Positions 8,384-15,945 of a stretch of 64,000 bases of DNA are shown in pieces. The stretch spans positions 1 to 64,000 of the forward strand of contig NZ_JASHKA010000008.1 in the NCBI RefSeq assembly GCF_030732845.1. Direction: 5' to 3'. Source of the stretch: Roseibium sp. MMSF_3544. Lineage in GTDB: Bacteria; Pseudomonadota; Alphaproteobacteria; Rhizobiales; Stappiaceae. Below the pieces are notes generated by a model. That model had not been told where the DNA came from, did no database searches, and worked only from the letters and a program-made list of their open reading frames with translations. A program made the translations under genes and the position numbers. How positions within the stretch are numbered: the first letter of the stretch is position 1; the number at the start of each line of letters is the position of its first letter.

Positions 8384-8910
8384 GACAGGGCCTCGCCGCC
8401 ATCTGAATGGGTTCCGTGCGGAATGACGGGGTTCCGGATATCGAACACCATGTTGTAGAGGTGAAAGATCAGGGTCACGGCCATGCCGACCGGCATGGAG
8501 GCATAGAGCAGACCGACGGGCCAGTAGAGAACGGTGGTTTTCTGTGCCCAGGTGTGAACCGAGATATTGTACCCGGTGTAAATCAGGCTGATCAGCAGAA
8601 CGACGATGATGACATCGATCGCAATGGCGAGAACCCGCTGCCCGGTGCGGGGGAAAAGCCGCTCGACGATTTCCGTCACGCGCATATGCGCCCCGCGTGC
8701 CGCGGCCGCCGCGCAGCCGATAAAGGTGCTCCAGAGCAACAAAAAGCTTGTAACTTCCAGCGACCAGGCCAGGTCAAAGCCGGCAAACCCGCGAAGCCAG
8801 GCATTGCAGAACACCAGGGTGACGATCGCGAAGCCGCCCAGCATCAGGCAAAAGTCCACCAGATGGCTGAGCCAGCGCAGCGCAGCCGGATAATGATCTC
8901 GGTAATCCAA
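8380..8910 (-). CDS. dctQ: TRAP transporter small permease (DctQ family)
   Basis: 176 residues with four hydrophobic helices, the standard DctQ layout. Conserved elements: WSLEVTSFLLLWSTFIGCAAAAARGAHMRV and the C-terminal VGLLYASMPVGMAVTLIFHLYN. The start is a TTG at 8910, preceded by GAGAAG about 5 bases upstream; no ATG lies early enough to keep helix 1. It is separated from dctP by about 230 bases filled with strong inverted repeats, probably to keep binding-protein expression above permease expression. Overlaps dctM by 4 bases. Confidence 0.92.
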   Translation of the reverse strand: MDYRDHYPAALRWLSHLVDFCLMLGGFAIVTLVFCNAWLRGFAGFDLAWSLEVTSFLLLWSTFIGCAAAAARGAHMRVTEIVERLFPRTGQRVLAIAIDVIIVVLLISLIYTGYNISVHTWAQKTTVLYWPVGLLYASMPVGMAVTLIFHLYNMVFDIRNPVIPHGTHSDGGEALS

Positions 8911-8934
8911 CGGTCTTCTCTTTTTTGAAAAGGA

Positions 8935-8955
8935 CCGGAGCCAGAAAGGCTCCGG
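8935..8955 (-). terminator. Hairpin just upstream of dctQ, terminator/attenuator-like on the minus strand
   Basis: CCGGAGCC and GGCTCCGG (8-bp perfect stem, 5-base loop) are followed on the minus strand by a TTTT run at 8927-8930. Placed between dctP and dctQ, it could stop or stall part of the transcripts leaving dctP. Confidence 0.5.
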
Positions 8956-8957
8956 CT

Positions 8958-9029
8958 AGTGTGGTGAATTTGAAATACGCTTTATTCTTCAGAGACTTCG
9001 GATGCGTATTTCAAATTCAAAACCACGCT
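8958..9029. repeat. Long inverted repeat in the dctP-dctQ gap
   Basis: The arm at 8958-8980 pairs with the arm at 9004-9029; apart from a small bulge and one or two mismatches near the outer ends the pairing is complete. The loop is 23 bases. As RNA this is a very stable stem of more than 20 bp, fit to protect the dctP message from 3' decay or to limit read-through. Confidence 0.7.
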
Positions 9030-9058
9030 ATTTCCATAAACTTGTCAGTCACTCTTTT

Positions 9059-9110
9059 GGATCTGAAGTTCGTTCAGCGAACACTGAAGTATGAGACGAA
9101 CTTCAGATCC
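9059..9110. repeat. Second inverted repeat in the dctP-dctQ gap
   Basis: GGATCTGAAGTTCGT (9059-9073) and ACGAACTTCAGATCC (9096-9110) are perfect 15-bp arms with a 22-base loop. It lies 30 bases beyond the dctP stop, in tandem with the larger stem at 8958-9029. No T-tract follows on the minus strand, so it looks like an mRNA-stabilising stem rather than a classical terminator. Confidence 0.7.
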
Positions 9111-9140
9111 GGGTGACGAGCTGACGCTCACGTTGCTCGA

Positions 9141-10154
9141 TTAGTTTTGTGCCGGGAGCGCCTGCCGAATGGCTGCAGCATCAGCGAGGATATTGTCGAC
9201 GGCTTCCTCACCGTAAACGTCCTTCGCCTTTGCATAGACAGGTTGCACGGCTTCGCGGAAAGGTTCGATGTTCGGAACGCTGACCTTTGCGCCTGCCTCG
9301 GTCATCTGCGTCAGCTGGCTGTCGACAGAGCTCTTCACGAGGTCGCGGCTGAAGGCCGCGGATTCGGCGGCCGCTTTCAGGACGGCTTCCTTGTCCTCGT
9401 CAGAGAAAGACTGCCAGGTTTTCTCCGCGACCGTCAGCGGCAGCGGGCTGTAGACGTGACGCGTCAGCGTGATGTGCGGCGCGACTTCGTAGAACCGCAG
9501 CGAATTGATCGTATCGACCGGGTTTTCCTGCCCATTCACGATGCCCTGCTGGATCGACAGGTAGACGTCCGTGATCGGCATGACAACGGTCTGGAACCCG
9601 ATGGCTTCCATGGACCAGCGGATCATGTCGTTCGGAAAGACGCGCATCTTCATGGACTGGGCATCTTCGGGAGAACCAAGCGGCTCATTCGTCGTGAAGC
9701 TGCGGAAGCCGGCTTCCCAGGTCGACAGGACGCGGAAGCCCTTTTCCGGAAGCTGGTCGAATTCACCCTGCAGCCACTTGGAATTGTCGTAAAGCTCCCA
9801 GCCTTGTTCGTAGGTGTCCACGAGGAACGGCATGGCAGTGAGGTTCAGGGTCGGCAGGTGAGTGGCGTAGCTGCCGGTCGCCGACACGGTGAAATCAATG
9901 CCGCCCAGCTGCAAAAGCTCAATCGCTTTCGGGTCGTTTGCCAGCTGTCCCGAGGGGAAGATCTGAACTTCGTAGCGGCCGTCGGTGTATTCAGCGACTT
10001 TCTCCGCAAAAAGTTCTGCGGCGGCCTGGCGTGAACCGCCGGGATTGTCGGTATGGCTGAACCGCAGCGTTTCGGCGGCAATCGCGCCACCCGCACCGGC
10101 AACAACGATTGCCGCGCTCAACAACAGGCGGTGCAGGGATTTCTTATCAAGCAT
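9141..10154 (-). CDS. dctP: TRAP transporter periplasmic solute-binding protein (DctP family)
   Basis: 337 residues. Signal peptide 1-26 (positive N-terminus, hydrophobic core, cleavage after AIA). DctP features: LRFSHTDNPGGSRQAAAELFAEKVAEY, VQIFPSGQLANDPKAIELLQLGGIDF, and the ligand-carboxylate arginine region KMRVFPNDM. It captures an organic acid or sugar acid in the periplasm for DctQM. The frame is open 16 codons upstream, but ATG at 10154 has GGAGGAG 6-8 bases before it and starts a proper signal peptide. First gene of the catabolic operon, divergent from the second Gfo/Idh/MocA gene. Confidence 0.93.
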   Translation of the reverse strand: MLDKKSLHRLLLSAAIVVAGAGGAIAAETLRFSHTDNPGGSRQAAAELFAEKVAEYTDGRYEVQIFPSGQLANDPKAIELLQLGGIDFTVSATGSYATHLPTLNLTAMPFLVDTYEQGWELYDNSKWLQGEFDQLPEKGFRVLSTWEAGFRSFTTNEPLGSPEDAQSMKMRVFPNDMIRWSMEAIGFQTVVMPITDVYLSIQQGIVNGQENPVDTINSLRFYEVAPHITLTRHVYSPLPLTVAEKTWQSFSDEDKEAVLKAAAESAAFSRDLVKSSVDSQLTQMTEAGAKVSVPNIEPFREAVQPVYAKAKDVYGEEAVDNILADAAAIRQALPAQN

Positions 10155-10206
10155 TTGGGTCTCCTCCCACGATCGGATTGATGATCGTATCAAATTGCAC
10201 ATTTAT

Positions 10207-10220
10207 TTGCGTATACGTAA
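10207..10220. promoter_or_regulatory. GntR/FCD-type operator candidate
   Basis: TTGCGTATACGTAA is a 14-bp palindrome with a single mismatched pair around the core CGTATACG. It sits in the 190-bp divergent region between dctP and the dehydrogenase that precedes the GntR gene. FCD-type GntR proteins bind comparable short palindromes, so this probably controls both transcription directions. Confidence 0.55.
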
Positions 10221-10343
10221 TTCAATCCCTTGTCAACTTGGCAGATCTCCACTATCAGAATTGGGGACAAGCCGGATGCTGCCCCCGGAAAAGGCAAGCG
10301 CGCCGGGTGAGAACAGGGGAGCCGGATTTGCGGGAGGAATGTC

Positions 10344-11381
10344 ATGACGGAAGGCGGTGAAACCTTGCGGGTTGCCTGCTTCGGGGCCGGCTATTTCGCC
10401 AGGTTTCATTATGACGCCTGGCGGTCGCTTCCACAGGTCAGGGTCGTCGGTGCCTGCGATCTAGATCTTGAAAAGGCAAGGGCAACCGGCTTTTCTGCAT
10501 TCGACAGTCTCGACACGATGCTGAAAATGGCCCGGCCGGACATACTGGACATCATCACACCGCCCGAGACCCATCTCGCGGCCATCCGGTCTGCGCTTGC
10601 ACAAGGTGTCCGGGCGATCGTTTGCCAGAAACCATTCTGCAGTTCACTGGCCGAAGCAAAGGAAGCCGCCGACCTTGCCGAGGCTGCCGGGATCCCTCTT
10701 GTGGTTCATGAGAATTTCCGGTTCCAGCCCTGGTACCGCACGATCAAACAGGCTCTTGACGAGGAGCTCATCGGCGATGTGCTGCAGCTCACTTTCCGCC
10801 TGCGTACAGGCGACGGGCAGGGGCCTCAGGCCTACCTGGACCGGCAGCCATACTTCCAGAAGATGCCGAAGCTGCTCATTCATGAAACGGGGGTCCACTG
10901 GATAGATACGTTCCGGTATCTGCTTGGCGAACCGGAGGCAGTCTACGCGGACCTCAGGAAACTCAATCCGGTCATTGAGGGCGAGGATGCGGGCTACTTC
11001 ATCTTCGACTACCCAAACGGTGCGCGTGCGCTCTTTGATGGCAACAGGCTGCTCGACCACGCAGCCGAGAACTGCAGGACAACACTCGGCGAAGCGCTTG
11101 TCGAGGGAACAGCCGGCACGCTGTCGCTGTTTGGGGATGGCAGCGTTCGCTTGCGTCACTTCGGGGCTTGCGAGGAGACCGTTTTGCTTGCTGCGGGAAA
11201 CTGGCAAGGCTTTGGCGGCGACTGCGTCAAGAATCTGATATGTCACGTTGTCGACGGGATCATCGACGCAAAACCGCTGGAAAACCAAGCCAGGGATTAT
11301 CTCAAGGTGATTGCCATCGAAGAGGCGATTTACGAGTCTGACCGCCAGGGGAAGAAAATCCGGGAGTTTGCAAGTGCTTGA
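10344..11381 (+). CDS. Gfo/Idh/MocA family oxidoreductase
   Basis: 345 residues. Rossmann motif CFGAGYFARFHYDAW (about 12-26), catalytic lysine motif CQKP (94-97), and substrate-domain histidine stretch IHETGVHWIDTFRYLLGEP (about 179-197). Probably oxidises a sugar or sugar derivative at the entry of the pathway served by the divergent TRAP/Otn operon (inference). Distinct from the other family member at 1517-2677: the N-terminal sequence, the EKP motif and the substrate-side residues all differ. ATG with GGAGG 7 bases upstream. Its 3' end overlaps the GntR gene by 8 bases, so the two are co-transcribed. Confidence 0.9.
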   Translation: MTEGGETLRVACFGAGYFARFHYDAWRSLPQVRVVGACDLDLEKARATGFSAFDSLDTMLKMARPDILDIITPPETHLAAIRSALAQGVRAIVCQKPFCSSLAEAKEAADLAEAAGIPLVVHENFRFQPWYRTIKQALDEELIGDVLQLTFRLRTGDGQGPQAYLDRQPYFQKMPKLLIHETGVHWIDTFRYLLGEPEAVYADLRKLNPVIEGEDAGYFIFDYPNGARALFDGNRLLDHAAENCRTTLGEALVEGTAGTLSLFGDGSVRLRHFGACEETVLLAAGNWQGFGGDCVKNLICHVVDGIIDAKPLENQARDYLKVIAIEEAIYESDRQGKKIREFASA

Positions 11382-12048
11382 AGCACCGAAACCGAAGACG
11401 ATCACGACACAGGCGATGGAGCAGATCCGTCAGCTGATCTTCGACGGTGAACTTGCAGCTGGCTCCGACCACCTTGAAAGCGAACTCGCCGACCGGCTCG
11501 GAATGTCGCGTACCCCCGTCCGCGAAGCAACTTTGATGCTCGCCCAGCAAGGCTTGCTCGAAGTGCGCCCCAGAAAAGGCGTTCGCATTGCGACGCTTTC
11601 CCTGAAGGACATGGAAGAGATCTATGCGATCCTGACCGAACTGGAGAGCCTTGCAGCCGAAGAAGCGGCCGAAAAAGGCTATTCCGAAGAAGACCTGGCG
11701 ACCCTCCAACAGGCGATCGAAGCAATGGAAGATGCGCTGGCGCGCGAGGACAGGGAAGCCTGGGCGGTGGGCGACAATGACTTTCACGAAGAGCTGGTCA
11801 GGCTCGGCGGCAATTCACGCGTGGAGACAATCGTCTCCATGATGGCCAATCAGGTAAGGCGCGCAAGGGCGATGACACTTTACATCCGGCCTCTGCCAGT
11901 CAAATCCAATGAAGACCACCGGGCAGTCTATGACGCGATCAGACAGGGCGATGCCGCCACGGCGCGCGAGTGCCACAGAAGCCATCGCCGGCACGCCAGG
12001 GAAGTGCTGATCGAACTGCTCAAAAAGCACAAGCTGTTTCAGCTTTGA
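11374..12048 (+). CDS. GntR family transcriptional regulator with FCD ligand domain
   Basis: 224 residues. N-terminal winged helix (about 10-75): DHLESELADRLGMSRTPVREA is the classic GntR recognition segment, followed by the wing LEVRPRKGVRIA. The FCD all-helical domain follows, with EIYAILTELESLAA, the metal/ligand residues in DNDFHEELVRLGGN, and a late EDHRAVYDAI histidine. GTG at 11374 is chosen because GGGAG precedes it by 7 bases and it sits right before the conserved N-terminus; a longer frame from 11311 would lie wholly inside the dehydrogenase gene. Probable repressor of the TRAP/Otn operon, released by a pathway sugar acid (inference). Confidence 0.88.
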   Translation: MLEAPKPKTITTQAMEQIRQLIFDGELAAGSDHLESELADRLGMSRTPVREATLMLAQQGLLEVRPRKGVRIATLSLKDMEEIYAILTELESLAAEEAAEKGYSEEDLATLQQAIEAMEDALAREDREAWAVGDNDFHEELVRLGGNSRVETIVSMMANQVRRARAMTLYIRPLPVKSNEDHRAVYDAIRQGDAATARECHRSHRRHAREVLIELLKKHKLFQL

Positions 12049-12835
12049 CGGGTTGCGGCTTTACCAAAAGCCTTAAGGTCGCCATTCGGTTCGCAACCAG
12101 AATCTTCCGGTTGTCTGACCTGTCGTTCGTCATCCCGGCCGTGCGCAGCGCGAGCCGGGACTTATTGTTCCCCCACACTTCTCCGGTCGTCCCATGGCTC
12201 GACCATGGGACCCATGCCGTGACCATTCCCAAATCGAGGTTATGAGATTAGGGCGAAGGAACGGCCTGGATTGCCCGATCAAGTCCGCTGCTGTCCGGTT
12301 TGGTGGATACTAGGTCCTGTGGGGCGACTCGCGAACCTAAGAGTTGTCATCCCGGCAGGCGCGAAGCGCAGGGCCGGGATCCAGTAAACTCTTGTCTGGC
12401 TGTCTATTTCAGTAGTCGGCTACACGGAATACTGGATCCCGGTCTTGCCGCGTATGCGGCAAACCGGGACGACAAACCCTAGAAACTATTCCGTGTTGTG
12501 GCTTGGAGTTTGCGAATCTTTTGCCGCTTTCTCAAAGACATGTACTCAACCGCGCCAATTAAACCGGACAGCAGTGGATCAAGCCCGGCAATGACGGGTC
12601 ATTCTGGCAGTCTCCTACCTGTTGATCCAATCGCGCCCAGATGAGTTTATGACGACGGAGAGAGAAGACACAGGCTGCCGTCCCGGACATGATCCGGGAC
12701 CGATTGATGAGGTTTTTTCAAACAACCTGATTGTCATCCCTGCGAAGGCAGGGATCCAGCAATCATCGAACGTCTTTTGCGTCTCAAATCGCTAATTCAA
12801 TGGGGTGACAATGGAACGCGCACGATAGGCGCCAG
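12049..12835. other. Long intergenic region built of palindromic repeats
   Basis: No gene supported. It contains a string of CCCGG-type palindromic elements: about 12127-12166, a composite element 12347-12476, a Met-palindrome-like CCCATGG...CCATGGG at 12191-12209, and a TGTCATCCCTGC element at 12732-12762. The short open frames here read through these repeats and are not protein-like. Confidence 0.7.
12347..12476. repeat. Composite palindromic intergenic element
   Basis: Outer ends TTGTCATCCCGG and CCGGGACGACAA are inverted; inside, GGATCCAGTA and TACTGGATCC form a second inverted pair. The same GTCATCCCGGC-type unit recurs at 12127, 12732 and 56776, so this is one member of a dispersed family. 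Confidence 0.7.
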
Positions 12836-13390
12836 TCAGCCGCCCTGCCAGGTGCGGATCGCCTCGATTGGATAGAGCAGCATCAGCACGTTGAGAGTGA
12901 GATTGTCCCGGATCACCCAGAGCGCCAGGAGTTCAAAGCCGATGGCGACAAGGATCGTGACCCAGACAGGCATCCGCCAGGCGAAGAAGAACCCAACAAG
13001 CATCCAGATGATGTCGAAGACCGAGTTGAGCACGCTGTCGCCGGTATACCCGACGGCAATGGTAGCCTCGCGGTAGCGGTCGATGATCCAGGGGCTGTTC
13101 TCCGCGACCTCCCAGGCCGCTTCAAGAAAGATCGCCCCGAGCGCTCGTTCACAGACTGTGTTGCGCCGAAACAGAAGCCACAGGACCCAATAGAAAATGA
13201 AGCCGTGGATGATATGCGAGAGCGTGTACCAGTCCGCAATATGCTGGGACGACCCTGCAACATCGTCGGCGGGTGTCCAGAACAGGACATAACCGCATTC
13301 GCAGATGGGGATCCGTCCCATCGCCAGAAGAATGGCAGCCGTTGCGGCGATCATGAGGAGGCCGATGATCAGGCATCTTGTGTGGCTCAC
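12836..13390 (-). CDS. DUF2585 (UPF0314) integral membrane protein
   Basis: 184 residues with about five hydrophobic helices. Recognised by the family segments GRIPICECGYVLFWTPADDVAGSSQHIADWYTLSHIIHGFIFY and the WEVAENSPWIIDRYREATIAVGYTGDSVLNSVFD stretch, rich in conserved His, Glu and Asp near the membrane. The function of this alphaproteobacterial family is not established. Start is GTG with GGAG 6 bases upstream. Divergent from prfC with 182 bases between. Confidence 0.9.
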   Translation of the reverse strand: MSHTRCLIIGLLMIAATAAILLAMGRIPICECGYVLFWTPADDVAGSSQHIADWYTLSHIIHGFIFYWVLWLLFRRNTVCERALGAIFLEAAWEVAENSPWIIDRYREATIAVGYTGDSVLNSVFDIIWMLVGFFFAWRMPVWVTILVAIGFELLALWVIRDNLTLNVLMLLYPIEAIRTWQGG

Positions 13391-13572
13391 GCGCTTCTCC
13401 TGTTGTTGCGCAGGAAATCAGTGATTCTGCACTGGAAATTCGGTGGGATTCTCTCTATGACCTTGCGCCAACGAAACATCAATCCGTCCGGCCCCAGAGA
13501 TTGTTGTTGCGCACCGGTTTCAACCGTCGCGATTGCGCAACCCTGCCGGATCTGCGGATCAGGAGACATCAA

Positions 13573-15174
13573 ATGGCTGGCCTCAACGGCGCGGCACCGT
13601 TTCAAGCACGGCGCACTTTTGCGATCATTTCCCACCCGGATGCCGGTAAGACGACATTGACGGAAAAGTTGCTCCTGTCGGGTGGCGCGATCCGTGCCGC
13701 CGGGCAGGTGAGGGCGCGTGGCGAACGTCGCCGGGCCCGCTCCGACTGGATGAAGATCGAGCAGGAACGCGGCATTTCCGTCTCGTCCTCCGTCATGACG
13801 TTCGAGCGCAAGGGCATCGTCTACAATCTGCTTGATACGCCGGGCCACGAGGACTTTTCCGAAGACACCTACCGCACGCTTACCGCTGTCGATGCGGCCA
13901 TCATGGTGATCGATGCTGCCAAGGGTATCGAGACCCAGACCCGGAAACTCTTCGAAGTCTGCCGTCTTCGCGACATTCCGATCATTACCTTCGTCAACAA
14001 GATCGACCGGGAAGGCCGTCACGCGCTGGAAATCCTCGACGAGGTCCAGGAAGCGCTCGCACTTGACGTTTCCCCGCAGACCTGGCCGGTCGGTATGGGC
14101 TCCGACTTCTTCGGCGTCTATGACTGGCAGCAGAAGAAGTTCCACACATCCGAAGGCGAGCGTGGCGGTCCTTATGCCGAGACCAAGGACGTTTCCGGCC
14201 TTGAGGATGAGATTCTGACCGGCACCGTCTTCGACCGGATCATGGACGAGCTCACCGAGAACGTGGAACTCGGTGCAGAAGGCTATGCCGAGTTCGACAA
14301 GGAGAGCTTTCTGGAAGGCCACCTGACGCCGGTCTTCTTCGGCTCCGCACTGCGTGACTACGGCATTGAGGAAGTTCTCGACTTCATTGCAGACAATGCC
14401 CCGCCGCCCCATTCCCAGCCGGCCACCGGCGGGCGCACGATCATGCCGGAAGAAGACAAGGTCACCGGTTTCGTCTTCAAGGTGCAGGCCAACATGGATC
14501 CCAAGCACCGCGACCGGATCGCCTTCGTGCGGCTGTGTTCGGGCACCTTCAAACGCGGCATGAAGCTGAAGCATGTGCGCGCCAACAAGCAGATTGCCGT
14601 CTCTGCGCCGATCTTCTTCTTTGCCGAGGAACGCGAGATTGCGGACCTTGCCTACCCGGGCGACGTCATCGGCGTGCCCAACCACGGCCAGCTCCGTGTC
14701 GGCGATACGCTGACAGAGGGCGAGAACATCCACGTCACGGGCCTTCCCGCCTTCGCCCCGGAAATCCTGCGCCGGGTGCGTCTGTCCGACACCATGCGCG
14801 TCAAGCAGATGCGCCAGGGTCTTCAGGATCTCGCCGAAGAGGGGCTGGTTCAGATCTTCAAACCGGATCTTGGTTCCAACTGGATCGTCGGCGTCGTCGG
14901 CGCACTGCAGCTTGACGTCGTGGTTGACCGTCTGAAGGCTGAGTATGGCACCGAGATCGGTTTCGAGACGGTGCCTTACAACACCGCCCGCTGGATCGAG
15001 ACGGATAGCCAGACGTTACAGAAGATTATCGAGGGCCACCGCATGTCTGTCGCCAACGACCGCGACGACAAACCGGTGTTCCTGTTCAAGAACGCCTGGG
15101 AAATCGGTCATGTCACGGAGAAATTCCCCGATGTGACCTTCCGCGAAACCCGGGAGATCGTCTACGAGGCGTGA
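13573..15174 (+). CDS. prfC: Peptide chain release factor 3
   Basis: 533 residues, the size of E. coli RF3. Translational GTPase motifs: G1 SHPDAGKTT (20-28), switch/G2 region around EQERGISVSSSVM, G3 DTPGHEDFSEDTY, G4 NKIDR. These are followed by an EF-Tu-type beta-barrel and the RF3 C-terminal domain ending in a TFRETREIVYEA-type tail. RF3 uses GTP to recycle RF1/RF2 from the ribosome after termination. The frame is open 65 codons further upstream, but the ATG at 13573 has AGGAG 7-8 bases before it and matches the family start. Stands alone; GNAT gene follows after 29 bases. Confidence 0.96.
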   Translation: MAGLNGAAPFQARRTFAIISHPDAGKTTLTEKLLLSGGAIRAAGQVRARGERRRARSDWMKIEQERGISVSSSVMTFERKGIVYNLLDTPGHEDFSEDTYRTLTAVDAAIMVIDAAKGIETQTRKLFEVCRLRDIPIITFVNKIDREGRHALEILDEVQEALALDVSPQTWPVGMGSDFFGVYDWQQKKFHTSEGERGGPYAETKDVSGLEDEILTGTVFDRIMDELTENVELGAEGYAEFDKESFLEGHLTPVFFGSALRDYGIEEVLDFIADNAPPPHSQPATGGRTIMPEEDKVTGFVFKVQANMDPKHRDRIAFVRLCSGTFKRGMKLKHVRANKQIAVSAPIFFFAEEREIADLAYPGDVIGVPNHGQLRVGDTLTEGENIHVTGLPAFAPEILRRVRLSDTMRVKQMRQGLQDLAEEGLVQIFKPDLGSNWIVGVVGALQLDVVVDRLKAEYGTEIGFETVPYNTARWIETDSQTLQKIIEGHRMSVANDRDDKPVFLFKNAWEIGHVTEKFPDVTFRETREIVYEA

Positions 15175-15203
15175 AGTCCTGTTGAGCTCAGTCCGGAACC
15201 AGA

Positions 15204-15665
15204 ATGTCTGTAACGCTACGCCCGATCTCCGTTTCCGATTGTGATCTCGTCTGCCGCCACAGAAAAGAGATGTTTCTTGCCGCTGGCCACGAGGAAGTGG
15301 CGTTGGCAGCGATGGCTGAGACCTATCGCGAGTGGCAGCATCAGTGTCTGGAAGATGGCAGTTACTTCGGATTTGTAGCTGAAAGCGCGGGCGTAGCTGT
15401 GGGCGGCATAGGATTGATGGCAATCGACTGGCCTCCGCACCCGATGCACCCGACGGTGAGCAAACGGGGATATGTGCTTAATCTGTTTGTGGAGCCCGAT
15501 TGGCGCGGTCAGGGAATTGCCAAGAAACTCATGGCCGCTGGCGAGGCGGAGCTTTGCGCGCGCGGCCTCAATTTTGCGATCCTGCACGCGACCAGACAAG
15601 CTCGGCCTCTCTACGAAAAGGCTGGTTGGAACCAGACATCGGAACTGGCCAAACGCATCGGGTGA
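15204..15665 (+). CDS. GNAT family N-acetyltransferase
   Basis: 153 residues, one GNAT domain. The acetyl-CoA pyrophosphate loop is visible as VEPDWRGQGIAKKLMAAGE (motif A, R/Q-x-x-G-x-G/A), preceded by the beta-4 strand GYVLNLFV and followed by LHATRQARPLYEKAGW, the typical C-terminal strand-helix of the fold. Substrate unknown; small-molecule or peptide amine acetylation is possible. Weak Shine-Dalgarno. Could be transcribed with prfC. Confidence 0.85.
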   Translation: MSVTLRPISVSDCDLVCRHRKEMFLAAGHEEVALAAMAETYREWQHQCLEDGSYFGFVAESAGVAVGGIGLMAIDWPPHPMHPTVSKRGYVLNLFVEPDWRGQGIAKKLMAAGEAELCARGLNFAILHATRQARPLYEKAGWNQTSELAKRIG

Positions 15666-15733
15666 CGATCAACGCCGGCCGCGCGAAGCTTGCAGCGTGG
15701 ACTTGTTTCAATCCCGACGACTTCATCTCTTGT

Positions 15734-15846
15734 CACCTCTCCCCGTGGGAGAGGTCGGCCTGCAAGGCCGGGTGAGGGGACAGACGTTTCAGTTCTCTTG
15801 TCAGGTTTGACCCCTCACCCTGGCTCTCTCCCCAAAGGGAGAGGTG
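15734..15846. repeat. CTCTCCC-type palindromic intergenic repeat (copy 1)
   Basis: CCTCTCCC-x-GGGAGAGG, a GGCCTGCAAGGCC hairpin and GGGTGAGGGG, then about 30 bases later the inverted CCCCTCACCC and CTCTCCCC-x-GGGAGAG. The whole is a 113-bp imperfect hairpin. A second copy with the same order lies at 39645-39754. Confidence 0.8.
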
Positions 15847-15945
15847 ATGGGACTGGAGGACGGCAAGTAAAGCCGAGACGACACGGCTGCGTCGCGGCAG
15901 CGCGCTGCGCTCCCTCAGGGTGATGTGGTAGGAATAGGGGTCGCC

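Noticed and set aside
11311..11373. Upstream extension of the GntR gene
   Set aside because: It lies wholly within the preceding dehydrogenase gene and has no ribosome site; GTG at 11374 has GGGAG before it.
12020..12482. Short open frames after the GntR gene
   Set aside because: They follow palindromic repeats and have repeat-derived composition without ribosome sites.
13387..14733. 448-codon minus-strand frame across prfC
   Set aside because: Antisense to prfC, which has all GTPase motifs; no protein family resemblance on the minus strand.
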